Source: Gammaproteobacteria bacterium
GTDB taxonomy: Bacteria > Pseudomonadota > Gammaproteobacteria > Pseudomonadales > Cellvibrionaceae
Direction of reading: 5' to 3'
Length of the DNA stretch: 64,000 bases
Assembly: GCA_021151835.1 (NCBI GenBank)
Contig: JAGKWO010000001.1
Span: 310,001 to 374,000 of the forward strand
This document shows, in pieces, positions 19,188 through 28,256 of the stretch. Below the pieces are notes generated by a model. The model was given only the letters and a program-made list of their open reading frames with translations, was not told where the DNA came from and did no database searches. A program made the position numbers and the translations under genes. Every line of letters starts with the position of its first letter. Positions within the stretch are counted from its first letter, which is position 1.

Positions 19188-20339
19188 TCAAAAAAGATCT
19201 ACACTTCCACTCGCTACCGATGTAGCAGAAACCGGATTATGCTGGTTGCGTAATTCATTCGTTTTATAACGTTCCAACGCAGCGCCCAGCCGGGAAAATT
19301 CAGTTGATGAATCCGTTAGCAAATCACTGACAGGCAAAAGTTCGTCGAGACGCTGGATCATGTAGCGCATATTTTGGGTAGACATGTCTTCAAATTGCAT
19401 TGCACGCATGGCTTTGTGCAAAGCGTCAACCAGGCTGGTTATTTGCTGCTCCATCGCTTCGGTAATCACCTGATCTTTATCAGCTTTGTGGATCAGGTTA
19501 CCGCTGATTTTTTGCATTTCAGCTTTCGCTTGCAGCACGTAAGTCATATCTTGCGATGCAACCTCGCCGACCGTTTTGGTTAAATCATCTATAGCCGCTG
19601 CAATCGCACGTAATTGTTGCTGGATATCCAGGCTGAACCCGGCGGAACGTGTTGACAGTGCACGCACTTCATCGGCGACAACCGCAAAACCTCTTCCGCT
19701 TTCACCGGCGCGCGCAGCTTCAATAGCGGCATTCAACGCGAGCAGATTGGTTTGCGATGCAATTTGATCAATGTCTTTCAATGCTTTCAGAACTTTCGGC
19801 ATCTGCTCGGCAATCGCGCCGACTTTTTCCACTAGTTCCATGGAAGAGGCGCTCATATTGACCGTGGTATCGACAAACCGGTTGAGCAGGTTATAAGTGT
19901 TTTCCGCAAACAAACTCATTCGTGCAGAAATAGTGTCTGCACTTTGGTCATCCTCAACTTCATACAACAAACGTTTAACATCGCGCTGCTGCGCTTCGAG
20001 TAACTCTTTTATTTGTTGAAATGCATTGGTAAGCGTATTCACTGCATCGGTTTGAATACCGATTTGTGCTTGCAAGTTTTCTTTACTCTCCTGCAACACC
20101 TGATTGAAAAGAGCACTGGCTTCTTGCAGCGGCGGAATTAAATTAACTGTACCGGAGGGATTATTATCCTGGACTGCAGCACCCTCCCCAACTGCGGAGA
20201 ACTCTTTTAGCGCCAGGATAATGCATGTGACAACAGGCCCGGCCAGCGGGGAAGCGAAGTAAGCAACGAGGCAGCCACCAACACCGGCAACCAGAAAAAA
20301 CGAGACCCGTTTAGCCTGCATACGCGCATTCAACTCCAT
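19188..20339 (-). CDS. Short membrane-anchored MCP-like protein, first gene of the che run
   Basis: 383 aa from the ATG at 20337-20339 (MELNARM); a GTG at 20381 or the ATG at 20321 are alternatives. A hydrophobic hairpin (residues 10-45, VSFFLVAGVGGCLVAYFASP) lies at the N-terminus with no periplasmic sensor. A coiled coil and an MCP signalling core with IASQTNLLALNAAIEAARAGE follow. The C-terminal part, with FEDMSTQNMRYMIQRLDELLP, resembles the CheZ-like or DUF-type tail of short receptors. It may report a membrane or cytoplasmic state rather than an external ligand. Confidence 0.85.
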   Translation of the reverse strand: MELNARMQAKRVSFFLVAGVGGCLVAYFASPLAGPVVTCIILALKEFSAVGEGAAVQDNNPSGTVNLIPPLQEASALFNQVLQESKENLQAQIGIQTDAVNTLTNAFQQIKELLEAQQRDVKRLLYEVEDDQSADTISARMSLFAENTYNLLNRFVDTTVNMSASSMELVEKVGAIAEQMPKVLKALKDIDQIASQTNLLALNAAIEAARAGESGRGFAVVADEVRALSTRSAGFSLDIQQQLRAIAAAIDDLTKTVGEVASQDMTYVLQAKAEMQKISGNLIHKADKDQVITEAMEQQITSLVDALHKAMRAMQFEDMSTQNMRYMIQRLDELLPVSDLLTDSSTEFSRLGAALERYKTNELRNQHNPVSATSVASGSVDLF

Positions 20340-20556
20340 GATTCCATCGCAATTAATGTGATAGCTACCAGACGCTGTCACTCAGGAATGATTTAAAAGT
20401 AGCAGGTTTATTCTTTAATGCTGTATTTGGAGGGAATTTGGTAAAAAATTTTTATCGCGTTCAAACTAACCGGGATTTTTTTCAGAACCTCTGCGGGAAA
20501 TTCATCTAGTGAATTATTTTTTATTCGCTCCTTTTATAAAGGTAAATTTTTCTGCA

Positions 20557-20594
20557 TAAAAAAAGCGGCAGTTATTAACTGCCGCTTTTTAAAA
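20557..20594. terminator. Bidirectional intrinsic terminator
   Basis: A7-GCGGCAGTT-ATT-AACTGCCGC-T5 gives a perfect 9-bp stem with A and T runs on the two sides. It ends the minus-strand fumarase transcript 19 bases after its stop codon. The stretch 20382-20556 beyond it must hold the promoter of the chemosensory run; it is AT-rich, but I could not assign -35/-10 boxes confidently. Confidence 0.88.
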
Positions 20595-20612
20595 GGGAAT
20601 TGAGTCGACGCT

Positions 20613-22133
20613 CTATTGGACTTCTACTACACCCTCCTCGATTTTGGCTTTCCAGATTTTAGGGCCGGTGGTGTGTACTGATTCACCGCGAGAATCGACG
20701 GCTACCGTAACGGGCATGTCTTTCACATCAAATTCGTAGATAGCTTCCATACCCAACTCCGGGAAACCAAGCACTTTAGACGACTTGATCGCTTGCGCCA
20801 CCAGGTAAGCAGCTCCACCAACAGCCATCAGGTACACGGATTTATTATCGCGAATTGCCTCAATAGCAATTGGGCCACGCTCGGATTTACCAATCATGCC
20901 TAACAAACCGGTTTGCTCCAGCATGGTGCGGGTGAATTTATCCATGCGAGTTGCCGTGGTGGGGCCTGCCGGGCCAACAACTTCGTCGCGCACCGGATCA
21001 ACCGGACCCACGTAATAAATGAAGCGACCTTTTAAATCCACTGGCAGGGATTCCCCCCTGGCTAACAGGTCGGTCATTTTTTTATGTGCAGCGTCGCGGC
21101 CGGTTAACATTTTTCCGGATAGCAAAATCGTTTCGCCGGTTTTCCACTCCAGCACATCTTCAGGGGTTACGGTATCCAGATTTACACGGCGCACGCTGTC
21201 ACCGACTTCCCAGGTGATGTCCGGATAATCTTCCAATGCGGGCGGAGTCTGGAATGCCGGGCCGGAACCGTCCAATACAAAATGCGCATGGCGAGTTGCG
21301 GCGCAGTTGGGAATAATCGCAATGGCTTTGTTAGCAGCGTGGGTCGGGTAATCCTTGATCTTGATATCCACGACGGTCGTTAAACCTCCAAGGCCTTGCG
21401 CGCCGATCCCAAGGCGATTGACTTTGTCGAATAATTCGATGCGCAATTCTTCGTAACGATCATTTGCACCGCGCTCTTTTAATTCCTGGATATCAACCGG
21501 ATCAAGCAATGCCTCCTTGGCGAGCAACATCGCTTTTTCTGCAGTGCCGCCAATACCAATTCCGAGCATTCCCGGCGGGCACCAACCTGCCCCCATTTCC
21601 GGAACCACTTTCAATACCCAGTCAACAACCGAATCCGATGGATTCAACATAGCGAATTTGGTTTTTGCTTCCGAGCCGCCACCTTTTGCGGCGACATGCA
21701 CATCCACCGTGTTGCCCGGGACAATGTTGTAGTGAATGACTGCCGGTGTGTTATCGCCGGTGTTTTTACGCGCACCGTCGGGGTCAGACAAAATCGATGC
21801 CCGCAATACGTTGTCCGGATGATTGTAAGCGCGACGCACGCCTTCGTTAACCATATCGGTGAGGCTCATTTGTGCATCCCATTGCACATCCATACCCACC
21901 GTTACAAATACCGTTACGATGCCGGTGTCCTGGCAAATCGGGCGGTGCCCCATGGCACACATACGCGAGTTAATCAGGATTTGCGCCATTGCATCCTTGG
22001 CCGCTTTGTTTTGCTCGCGCTCGTAGGCTTTGTGAATAGCCTGGATAAAATCAACGGGGTGATAGTAGGAAATAAATTGCAGTGCATCGGCGACGCTGTC
22101 GATAAGGTCTTGTTGGCGAATCACGGTTGGCAT
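20613..22133 (-). CDS. fumA: Class I (iron-sulfur) fumarate hydratase
   Basis: Hydrates fumarate to L-malate in the TCA cycle. 506 aa, single chain with alpha- and beta-type halves. Candidate [4Fe-4S] cysteines lie in PICQDTG, GAGWCPPGMLG and IPNCAATRHAHF. Other family blocks are GPAGPTTATRMDKFT and GKSERGP. Oxygen-labile enzymes of this class contrast with FumC. It has its own terminator at 20557-20594. Confidence 0.94.
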   Translation of the reverse strand: MPTVIRQQDLIDSVADALQFISYYHPVDFIQAIHKAYEREQNKAAKDAMAQILINSRMCAMGHRPICQDTGIVTVFVTVGMDVQWDAQMSLTDMVNEGVRRAYNHPDNVLRASILSDPDGARKNTGDNTPAVIHYNIVPGNTVDVHVAAKGGGSEAKTKFAMLNPSDSVVDWVLKVVPEMGAGWCPPGMLGIGIGGTAEKAMLLAKEALLDPVDIQELKERGANDRYEELRIELFDKVNRLGIGAQGLGGLTTVVDIKIKDYPTHAANKAIAIIPNCAATRHAHFVLDGSGPAFQTPPALEDYPDITWEVGDSVRRVNLDTVTPEDVLEWKTGETILLSGKMLTGRDAAHKKMTDLLARGESLPVDLKGRFIYYVGPVDPVRDEVVGPAGPTTATRMDKFTRTMLEQTGLLGMIGKSERGPIAIEAIRDNKSVYLMAVGGAAYLVAQAIKSSKVLGFPELGMEAIYEFDVKDMPVTVAVDSRGESVHTTGPKIWKAKIEEGVVEVQ

Positions 22134-22230
22134 AATTTTTTCTCGTCTTGCTGAAGAAAGTACAACTTGATAAACGTACTAAACACATTCAAAAAATGTA
22201 GAGTAAAAACAAAAGCGCTGTAGAGGTAAA

Positions 22231-22256
22231 ACGCTCGCCAGGTGGCGAGCGTGTTT
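22231..22256 (-). terminator. Intrinsic terminator after the coiled-coil protein gene
   Basis: ACGCTCGCC/GGCGAGCGT, a 9-bp stem with a 4-base loop. On the minus strand it is followed by TTTTAC. It lies 14 bases past the stop of the 22270-23055 gene and upstream of fumA. Confidence 0.7.
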
Positions 22257-22269
22257 TAAGGGCAGATAA

Positions 22270-23055
22270 TTATTTTGGCGCAGTGCCTAATTGTTGTTTG
22301 ATTTGCAGGATTTCACGATTGGTACTACGACGGAAATCGTCGATAGCTGAAATGGCTTCTTCATTGTTTTTGGTGCGCGACGCGAGGCTGTCCAGCGCCG
22401 TCAGCTCCAGCGCCATTTTATCCAGCTCTTCTTTCATGTTTTGTGTACGTTGTGTTTGCTGGCTAACGCTGGTGGTCATGCCATCAATTTTAGCGATTGC
22501 AGCATCCGCCACCGTTTTGTTGGTGGATACCTCTTGCTTGAGCGCCGCCAAACCGGTTTTTGCATCGGCAATTGCCTTTTGTGCGCTGGCAGTGTCACGG
22601 CCAACCGCTGAAATTTTTTCAGCATTGGCAGCCAGGCTTTTTTGATGTTCTTCCACTACGCCCGCAATACGGCGTACTTCACCATCCAGCTTTTTCAAAT
22701 TGGATTGCAAACCGACCACCGATGCGCTCGATTCCTCCGAAGTCAAACTCAGTTGTTGTTCCAAACCCTTGATACGTTCATCAGCCTGCTTGAGGTGATC
22801 CTGCGCCTGAAGCAATTGCCATCCCAAAAAGCCTGCACCACCAACCCCGAGCAGGGCAACAACCAATGCTATCGCGGGTAAATTACTCGGTGGTTGTGCA
22901 GCATAAGCTGCGGTAGCGGCAGGTGTGGGCCTGCGTACCTGACGGGCGGTGGGTATATCGTGATCGTCGTGATCAGGCCCCGGGGATTGTTGACGGCGCG
23001 GCTCGGGCTGCTCGGATATTCCGCCGGTGGACAGTGTGGGTTCTCTGCGTTCCAT
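22270..23055 (-). CDS. Uncharacterised membrane-anchored coiled-coil protein
   Basis: 261 aa, not recognised as a named family. Residues 1-55 are polar and rich in Pro, Arg and Asp. One membrane helix (about 58-80, LPAIALVVALLGVGGAGFLGW) follows. The rest is a long predicted coiled coil (about 82-255) with many Ala, Glu, Lys and Gln heptads. The topology suggests a cytoplasmic N-terminus and a periplasmic coiled coil. Such single-pass coiled coils occur in cell-envelope or division factors, but nothing here fixes the role. Neighbours are fumA and sodB, each with separate terminators, so it is probably a single-gene unit. Confidence 0.7.
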   Translation of the reverse strand: MERREPTLSTGGISEQPEPRRQQSPGPDHDDHDIPTARQVRRPTPAATAAYAAQPPSNLPAIALVVALLGVGGAGFLGWQLLQAQDHLKQADERIKGLEQQLSLTSEESSASVVGLQSNLKKLDGEVRRIAGVVEEHQKSLAANAEKISAVGRDTASAQKAIADAKTGLAALKQEVSTNKTVADAAIAKIDGMTTSVSQQTQRTQNMKEELDKMALELTALDSLASRTKNNEEAISAIDDFRRSTNREILQIKQQLGTAPK

Positions 23056-23175
23056 AACAACAATACCTTAAACAATTCGGTGGTCAGGGTGGGATAAACA
23101 GTGTGCGCGCATTTTATAGCAGCGGCCAGTACAAACATAGGCCAGTAGCAGTAATAACCCCTATAGAAAAGCCAT

Positions 23176-23202
23176 AAAAAAACGGGCGTAAGCCCGTTTT
23201 TT
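23176..23202. terminator. Intrinsic terminator after sodB
   Basis: A7-CGGGC-GTAA-GCCCG-T6. On the minus strand it ends in seven T. It lies 44 bases past the sodB stop. Confidence 0.85.
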
Positions 23203-23245
23203 GTGATCACACCTCAACCTTGTCAGGTTATTACATGGTGCCTTT

Positions 23246-23830
23246 TTACTTTGCAAAATTGGCGTTCACAAATTCCCAGTTAACTAATGACCAGAAAGCA
23301 CCAATATAGTTTGGACGCGAATTACGGTAATCAATGTAATAAGCGTGTTCCCACAGGTCGAGGGTCAGGATCGGGGTTACAGAAGAATCGGTCAACGGAG
23401 TAGCCGCATTGCTGGTATTTACAATCGCTACGCCACCGTCGGCTTTTTTCACCAGCCAGGTCCAGGAAGAACCAAAGTTGTTGATGGCAGAATTGGTGAA
23501 ATCTTCTTTGAATTTATCAAACGAACCAAATGCTTTGGTGATAGCTTCTGCAACAGCACCGGTTGGTGCGCCGCCGCCGTTAGGGCTCAGGCTGTTCCAA
23601 AAGAAAGTGTGGTTCCAGATTTGTGCAGCATTATTGAACACCGGGCCGGTAGAAGACTTGATAATTTCTTCAAGGCTTTTGCCTTCAAACTCGGTACCAG
23701 GAACCAGGGTGTTCAGTTTATCTACATACGCTTTGTGGTGTTTGCCGTGGTGGTAATCCAGAGTCTCGGCAGAGATGTGTGGTGCCAGAGCGTCTTTGGC
23801 ATAAGGAAGTGCTGGTAATTCAAAAGCCAT
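23246..23830 (-). CDS. sodB: Iron superoxide dismutase
   Basis: Dismutates superoxide in the cytosol. 194 aa, typical of FeSOD. Metal ligands are the His in DYHHGKHHKAYV and in WNHTFFWNSL, and the Asp and His in LDLWEHAYYIDYRN. The Gln/Gly context around NFGSSWTWLV fits the iron form rather than manganese. ATG with AGGAG upstream. Followed by its own terminator. Confidence 0.95.
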   Translation of the reverse strand: MAFELPALPYAKDALAPHISAETLDYHHGKHHKAYVDKLNTLVPGTEFEGKSLEEIIKSSTGPVFNNAAQIWNHTFFWNSLSPNGGGAPTGAVAEAITKAFGSFDKFKEDFTNSAINNFGSSWTWLVKKADGGVAIVNTSNAATPLTDSSVTPILTLDLWEHAYYIDYRNSRPNYIGAFWSLVNWEFVNANFAK

Positions 23831-23999
23831 GATGGTTCTCCTAAATTCACGGTTGGAAAAAACGTTGCCGATTGTATCCGCTAAAAATAGATTTGTTATC
23901 TAATTGCCATTAATTTTTCATTTCCGGGGAGCGCAATTTATTACCCCCCGGGTTTTGCGCCGGGATTGATCGCCCCGGGATTTATTAGACCCTAAAACA

Positions 24000-24027
24000 G
24001 GAAGGGCGCGATAATTCGCGCCCTTCC
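24000..24027 (-). terminator. Intrinsic terminator after groL
   Basis: GGAAGGGCGCG/CGCGCCCTTCC, an 11-bp stem with a 6-base loop, 12 bases past the groL stop. On the minus strand it is followed by TGTTTTA. The rest of 23831-23999 is the sodB upstream region and has GC-rich palindromes (CCCGGG repeats near 23946-23979) of unknown meaning. Confidence 0.8.
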
Positions 24028-24038
24028 GAGTTGCATGA

Positions 24039-25682
24039 TTACATCATGCCGCCAAAGCCGCCACCGTGGCCATGGTCATCGTGGTGCGCTGCCGGTTTTG
24101 CATCTTCCGGCAAATCAGCAACAACTGCTTCTGCAGTAATCAACAAGCCAGCGATAGAACCTGCTGCTTGCAACGCACTGCGAGTCACTTTGGCTGGATC
24201 GAGGATACCGAATTCGATCAAGTCACCGTATTCGCTGGTTGCTGCGTTAAAGCCAAAGTTACCGCTGCCTTGTTTCACTTTATCAGCAACTACTGATGGT
24301 TCTTCACCAGCATTGGCTACGATTTGACGCAAAGGCGCTTCCAATGCACGACGAGCAATATTGATACCAGCATCCTGGTCATCGTTATCGCCACGCAGGT
24401 TGGCAATCGCCTGAACTGCACGAATCAACGCAGTACCACCGCCAGGAACCACACCTTCCTCCACCGCCGCGCGAGTTGCGTGCAATGCGTCTTCAACGCG
24501 TGCTTTTTTCTCTTTCAATTCAACTTCAGTTGCTGCGCCCACTTTGATTACTGCAACACCGCCCGCCAGCTTGGCTACGCGCTCTTGCAGTTTTTCACGG
24601 TCGTAATCAGATGAAGTTTCTTCGATTTGTACACGGATTTGTTGTACGCGCGCTTTGATTTCTTCCGCGTTACCAGCACCGTCAACGATAACAGTGTTGT
24701 CTTTGTTGATGGTTACACGCTTCGCGGTACCCAGGTGTTCCAAAGTGGCGCTTTCCAGATCCAGGCCAACTTCTTCAGAAATAACAGTACCGCCAGTCAA
24801 TACCGCGATATCTTGCAACATCGCCTTACGGCGATCACCGAAGCCTGGAGCCTTCACGCCCGCCACTTTTACGATGCCACGAATGTTGTTCACAACCAGC
24901 GTTGCCAATGCTTCGCCTTCAACATCTTCCGCAACAATGATCAGTGGCTTGCCAGACTTGGCAACGCCTTCCAGTACGGGAAGCAATTCGCGAATGTTGG
25001 AGATTTTCTTGTCAACCAACAGGATGAATGGGTGATCGTGTTCAACGCTCATGCTGTCCTGGTTGTTGATGAAGTAAGGAGACAGGTAACCGCGGTCAAA
25101 CTGCATACCTTCTACTACATCCAGCTCGTTTTCCAGGCTGGTGCCTTCCTCTACCGTGATAACACCTTCTTTACCCACTTTTTCCATGGCTTCCGCAATC
25201 AGGCTGCCGATGGAAGTATCGCTGTTAGCAGAGATAGTACCTACCTGCGCGATAGATTTGCTGTCAGCACAAGGTACAGCGATAGATTTGATGTGCTTGA
25301 CCGCTTCCACGATCGCTTTATCAATACCGCGCTTCAAATCCTGCGGATTGAAACCGGCTGCAACAGATTTCAAACCTTCGTTCACAATCGCTTGTGCCAG
25401 AACGGTTGCAGTCGTAGTACCGTCACCGGCATCGTCAGAAGCTCTGGAAGCAACTTCTTTTACCAGTTGTGCGCCCAGGTTTTCGAATTTGTCTTTCAGG
25501 GTGATTTCTTTCGCAACAGACACACCGTCTTTCGTTACGGTAGGAGCACCGAATGAACGCTCCAGGATTACGTTACGACCTTTCGGGCCGAGTGTTGCTT
25601 TAACCGCGTCCGCCAGGATGTTTACACCGACCAACAGGCGTTGACGTGCGTTATCACCAAACTTTACATCTTTTGCTGCCAT
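24039..25682 (-). CDS. groL: Chaperonin GroEL (60 kDa)
   Basis: 547 aa chaperonin subunit. It begins MAAKDVKFGDNAR and ends with the Gly-Met tail GGGFGGMM. The ATP-binding motif GDGTTTATVLA is present. It is downstream of groS in the usual groES-groEL order, with a short spacer. A histidine-rich stretch (AAHHDDHGHGG) precedes the Gly-Met tail. Confidence 0.98.
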   Translation of the reverse strand: MAAKDVKFGDNARQRLLVGVNILADAVKATLGPKGRNVILERSFGAPTVTKDGVSVAKEITLKDKFENLGAQLVKEVASRASDDAGDGTTTATVLAQAIVNEGLKSVAAGFNPQDLKRGIDKAIVEAVKHIKSIAVPCADSKSIAQVGTISANSDTSIGSLIAEAMEKVGKEGVITVEEGTSLENELDVVEGMQFDRGYLSPYFINNQDSMSVEHDHPFILLVDKKISNIRELLPVLEGVAKSGKPLIIVAEDVEGEALATLVVNNIRGIVKVAGVKAPGFGDRRKAMLQDIAVLTGGTVISEEVGLDLESATLEHLGTAKRVTINKDNTVIVDGAGNAEEIKARVQQIRVQIEETSSDYDREKLQERVAKLAGGVAVIKVGAATEVELKEKKARVEDALHATRAAVEEGVVPGGGTALIRAVQAIANLRGDNDDQDAGINIARRALEAPLRQIVANAGEEPSVVADKVKQGSGNFGFNAATSEYGDLIEFGILDPAKVTRSALQAAGSIAGLLITAEAVVADLPEDAKPAAHHDDHGHGGGFGGMM

Positions 25683-25743
25683 GATTTATACCTTTAAAGA
25701 ATTCGTTTTCGTCAGAAATTCAGGGAAGTTACGGCTGTGGAAA

Positions 25744-26034
25744 TTATTCCAGCACAGCCTTGATGTCTGATTCGCTCAGGATTACCAGCTCTTCGCCGTC
25801 AACGGTGATGGTGTCGCTCCCGGCGTATTTGCCGAAAACGACTACGTCGCCCACTTTCACATCCAGTGGACGCAATTCACCGCTGGTCAATACGCGGCCA
25901 TTACCTACAGCAACCACTTCACCTTGATTTGGCTTCTCTTTGGCAGAACCGGACAGAATGATGCCACCGGCAGTTTTGGTTTCTTCTTCTTTGCGGCGAA
26001 CCACAACGCGATCATGCAATGGACGAATTTTCAT
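25744..26034 (-). CDS. groS: Co-chaperonin GroES
   Basis: 96 aa from the ATG at 26032-26034 (MKIRPLHDRVVV), chosen because TAGGAGAC lies upstream and this is the normal family length; the reading frame stays open to 26076. The mobile loop is EEETKTAGGIILSGSAKEKP and the roof Glu/Gly segment follows. It heads the groESL operon. I looked for a sigma-32 or CIRCE element in 26035-26100 and found neither clearly. Confidence 0.97.
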   Translation of the reverse strand: MKIRPLHDRVVVRRKEEETKTAGGIILSGSAKEKPNQGEVVAVGNGRVLTSGELRPLDVKVGDVVVFGKYAGSDTITVDGEELVILSESDIKAVLE

Positions 26035-26100
26035 GAAGCTATGTCTCCTAACAATCGCTGGCTTTGGGGATTTCAACGGGGAGAATGAAAAAATCCTGAA

Positions 26101-26637
26101 TTAAGGCTTTTTAGAATCGAATGGGTCGGAATTATCCTGCGATGGGGACTTTTCCTGCTCAATTAACACTCCACCATGCCGGTTATCGGCATCGGTTCGC
26201 GCAGATCCGTCATGGTCGTAAACGTTTCCGGCAGCGAAAGGATCGCGCCCAAAGGGTGACTGCTGATTGGCAAAGCCGGCCGCACGAATCGTCATTTTCG
26301 CCACCCAACGCTTGATCAACAGGCGCCGGAACCAGGGGATAAAGCACACCAATGCCAGCGCGTCGCTAATAAATCCGGGAATAATCAACAGGATCGCGCC
26401 GATGGCCTTGAACAAACCCTCAGCGATGGCAACACCGGGCAATTCACCGGTGCGCGCACCTTGCGCTGCCTTCAGCATGCTCGCCGCGCCCAGGTAACGC
26501 AGCAAATTCACGCCGATGACGATCATCGCTACCAGCCACAGAATAACTGCCAACGCCCCGACTTCATCGCCAATCACAATCATCAGCCAGAGTTCAAGGA
26601 AAGGAAACACTAACAGGGGTAAAAGACGCATCGGCAA
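26101..26637 (-). CDS. fxsA: FxsA family inner-membrane protein
   Basis: 178 aa with three or four membrane helices in the first 110 residues (LLPLLVFPFLELWLMIVIG, then GALAVILWLVAMIVIG, then AIGAILLIIPGFISDALAL). The PGFISD motif is typical of FxsA, named for suppressing F-plasmid exclusion of phage T7. The C-terminal tail is polar. The fxsA-groES adjacency is common in gammaproteobacteria and supports the call. Confidence 0.9.
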   Translation of the reverse strand: MPMRLLPLLVFPFLELWLMIVIGDEVGALAVILWLVAMIVIGVNLLRYLGAASMLKAAQGARTGELPGVAIAEGLFKAIGAILLIIPGFISDALALVCFIPWFRRLLIKRWVAKMTIRAAGFANQQSPFGRDPFAAGNVYDHDGSARTDADNRHGGVLIEQEKSPSQDNSDPFDSKKP

Positions 26638-26666
26638 TCAATCCACAACAATACGGGATGGCTAGT

Positions 26667-27689
26667 CTACCACTTGTAACTTACGCCCAGCGACATGCGG
26701 GTATCCGCACTCTTACGCGTGGGTTGCGGTTCGTTGTCGAGCCAGTAATCGATTTTAAATTCTGAATAAATACGCTTGAGGATCATCGAGCTAAGGCCCG
26801 TTGACGTTTTCAAGCGCCAGTTCGGTTGATCTTCTGTGGATTGCAATACTTCATTATTGTGGAAAAACCCCACTCCCCAGGGCATGGAATAACGAAAATC
26901 CGTGGCGAGGCGAAACGCCATAAATTCATCGCCGGCGGCAAATTCCCCGGCGAGATCGTGCGGCACAAGATATTGTTCATCCATATAGGCAGCCCCGGTT
27001 TTTAACGAAAGCGCCGATTTTTGATTTTCAAAAAATTGATAACCGGCACCTGACCCCAGGCTGCGATAACTATCCATGCCGCGCTGTGGATCAGCACCGG
27101 CAAGCAAGCTGTTATACCAAAACCAGTGTTCGGCCAAAAACCAATCGAGTGAATAGCGGCTGTTCCAGCGATCTTGCGCCGGTGCATGGTTCCAGGATGC
27201 GCGCGCAAACTCACCGCCAATCACGTGGCGAACATCGCTACGGCGCAACTCCACTTCAGTCTGCAAATTCCACTCATCGCGCACTTCATTACCGCGCGAA
27301 TAGGCACCCCACAAATTAAAACGACCGCGATGGACGAAGGCGCCCTTTTTGTAATCCTCATAAGGCATGAGTGTTTTAACTGTTAGCAATGATGAATGAC
27401 GAATACGGGGCGAGTTTTCACACTGGTACACCAGATTTTCGCCTTCCATATTGTGCAACTGACAGGCGGCTTTGCTGCCATTGATTTTCAATGGGCGCTC
27501 TGATTGGATATTTTTGATTTTCGCCTTTGCGATCCATTGCTCACCAAAATTGCTGGATTTCCACACCACATGCTCAGCATCCAGGCGAACCAATTCGCCC
27601 TCAAGCCGATCGCCATTGATTAGTTCGATCATTCCCGCCTGTACACTGAGCGCAAACAACCAGCCGAATACAATGACAAAATGCTTCAC
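26667..27689 (-). CDS. DUF481-type outer-membrane protein
   Basis: 340 aa from the GTG at 27687-27689, chosen because the signal peptide VKHFVIVFGWLFALSVQA starts there and AGG lies upstream; the frame extends to 27749 without a better signal. The mature N-terminus (IELINGDRLEGELVRLD) matches an LSm-like or SH3-like preface seen in DUF481 proteins. The rest is rich in alternating aromatic strands and ends SLGVSYKW, a beta-barrel type C-terminus. The role of this family is not established. Confidence 0.8.
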   Translation of the reverse strand: MKHFVIVFGWLFALSVQAGMIELINGDRLEGELVRLDAEHVVWKSSNFGEQWIAKAKIKNIQSERPLKINGSKAACQLHNMEGENLVYQCENSPRIRHSSLLTVKTLMPYEDYKKGAFVHRGRFNLWGAYSRGNEVRDEWNLQTEVELRRSDVRHVIGGEFARASWNHAPAQDRWNSRYSLDWFLAEHWFWYNSLLAGADPQRGMDSYRSLGSGAGYQFFENQKSALSLKTGAAYMDEQYLVPHDLAGEFAAGDEFMAFRLATDFRYSMPWGVGFFHNNEVLQSTEDQPNWRLKTSTGLSSMILKRIYSEFKIDYWLDNEPQPTRKSADTRMSLGVSYKW

Positions 27690-27841
27690 AATTAACCTGC
27701 CGGTTTTACCTGGGTGGAGATATTCATTAAAGTAACCGGCATCCGGCACTGCAATGTCAGAAATGTTAATAGTGTAAATATTGGTTAGGCTGGCGTTTAG
27801 GCAAGTTAATACCGATCAATTTTCCGCATGTTGGTAACGCT

Positions 27842-28213
27842 ATGAAAAAAACAGCAACCGCAGCAGCAAAAGTAGTTGATGCAGCAGAACCATCCGCTGA
27901 CACCGCATTCGCGCGCAACAAAGCCGCTATTTATCTTGCCTTGATGACTATTCCGCGAGGAAAGGTCATTGCCTATGGTCAACTGGCACAGCTGGCTGGT
28001 TTGCCGGGCAATGCACGCCTTGCGGGAAAAGTACTTTCCGGTTTGCCCAAAAATACCGAATTGCCATGGCACAGGGTCATTAATTCGCAAGGGAAAATTT
28101 CATTACCGGAAGATTCGCCCGGCTATAAAGAACAAAAGCGTCGCCTGGAAGCTGAAGGGGTTGTATTTAAAAACAATAAAATCAGCCTGCGTATTTATGC
28201 TTACAATAACTAA
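27842..28213 (+). CDS. Alkyltransferase-like (ATL) DNA-binding protein of the MGMT family
   Basis: 123 aa with the C-terminal DNA-binding fold of O6-alkylguanine transferases: IPRGKVIAYGQLAQLAG, the Asn/Arg hinge region and GLPKNTELPWHRVIN. The catalytic Cys of the usual PCHR motif is Trp (PWHR). This is the hallmark of ATL proteins, which bind O6-alkylguanine and flag it for nucleotide excision repair rather than repairing it. The first 25 residues are Ala/Lys-rich and look disordered. Next gene downstream, 43 bases away, is ampG. Confidence 0.9.
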   Translation: MKKTATAAAKVVDAAEPSADTAFARNKAAIYLALMTIPRGKVIAYGQLAQLAGLPGNARLAGKVLSGLPKNTELPWHRVINSQGKISLPEDSPGYKEQKRRLEAEGVVFKNNKISLRIYAYNN

Positions 28214-28256
28214 TCATCCACTGTAACCAATCACCGATAATAAAAGCATCCGCCCT

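Noticed and set aside
24031..25644. Several plus-strand ORFs opposite groL
   Set aside because: Antisense shadows produced by strong codon bias in groL.
26035..26100. Heat-shock sigma-32 promoter or CIRCE element before groS
   Set aside because: CCCC and TTGAAA segments exist but at the wrong order and spacing, and no CIRCE inverted repeat is present.
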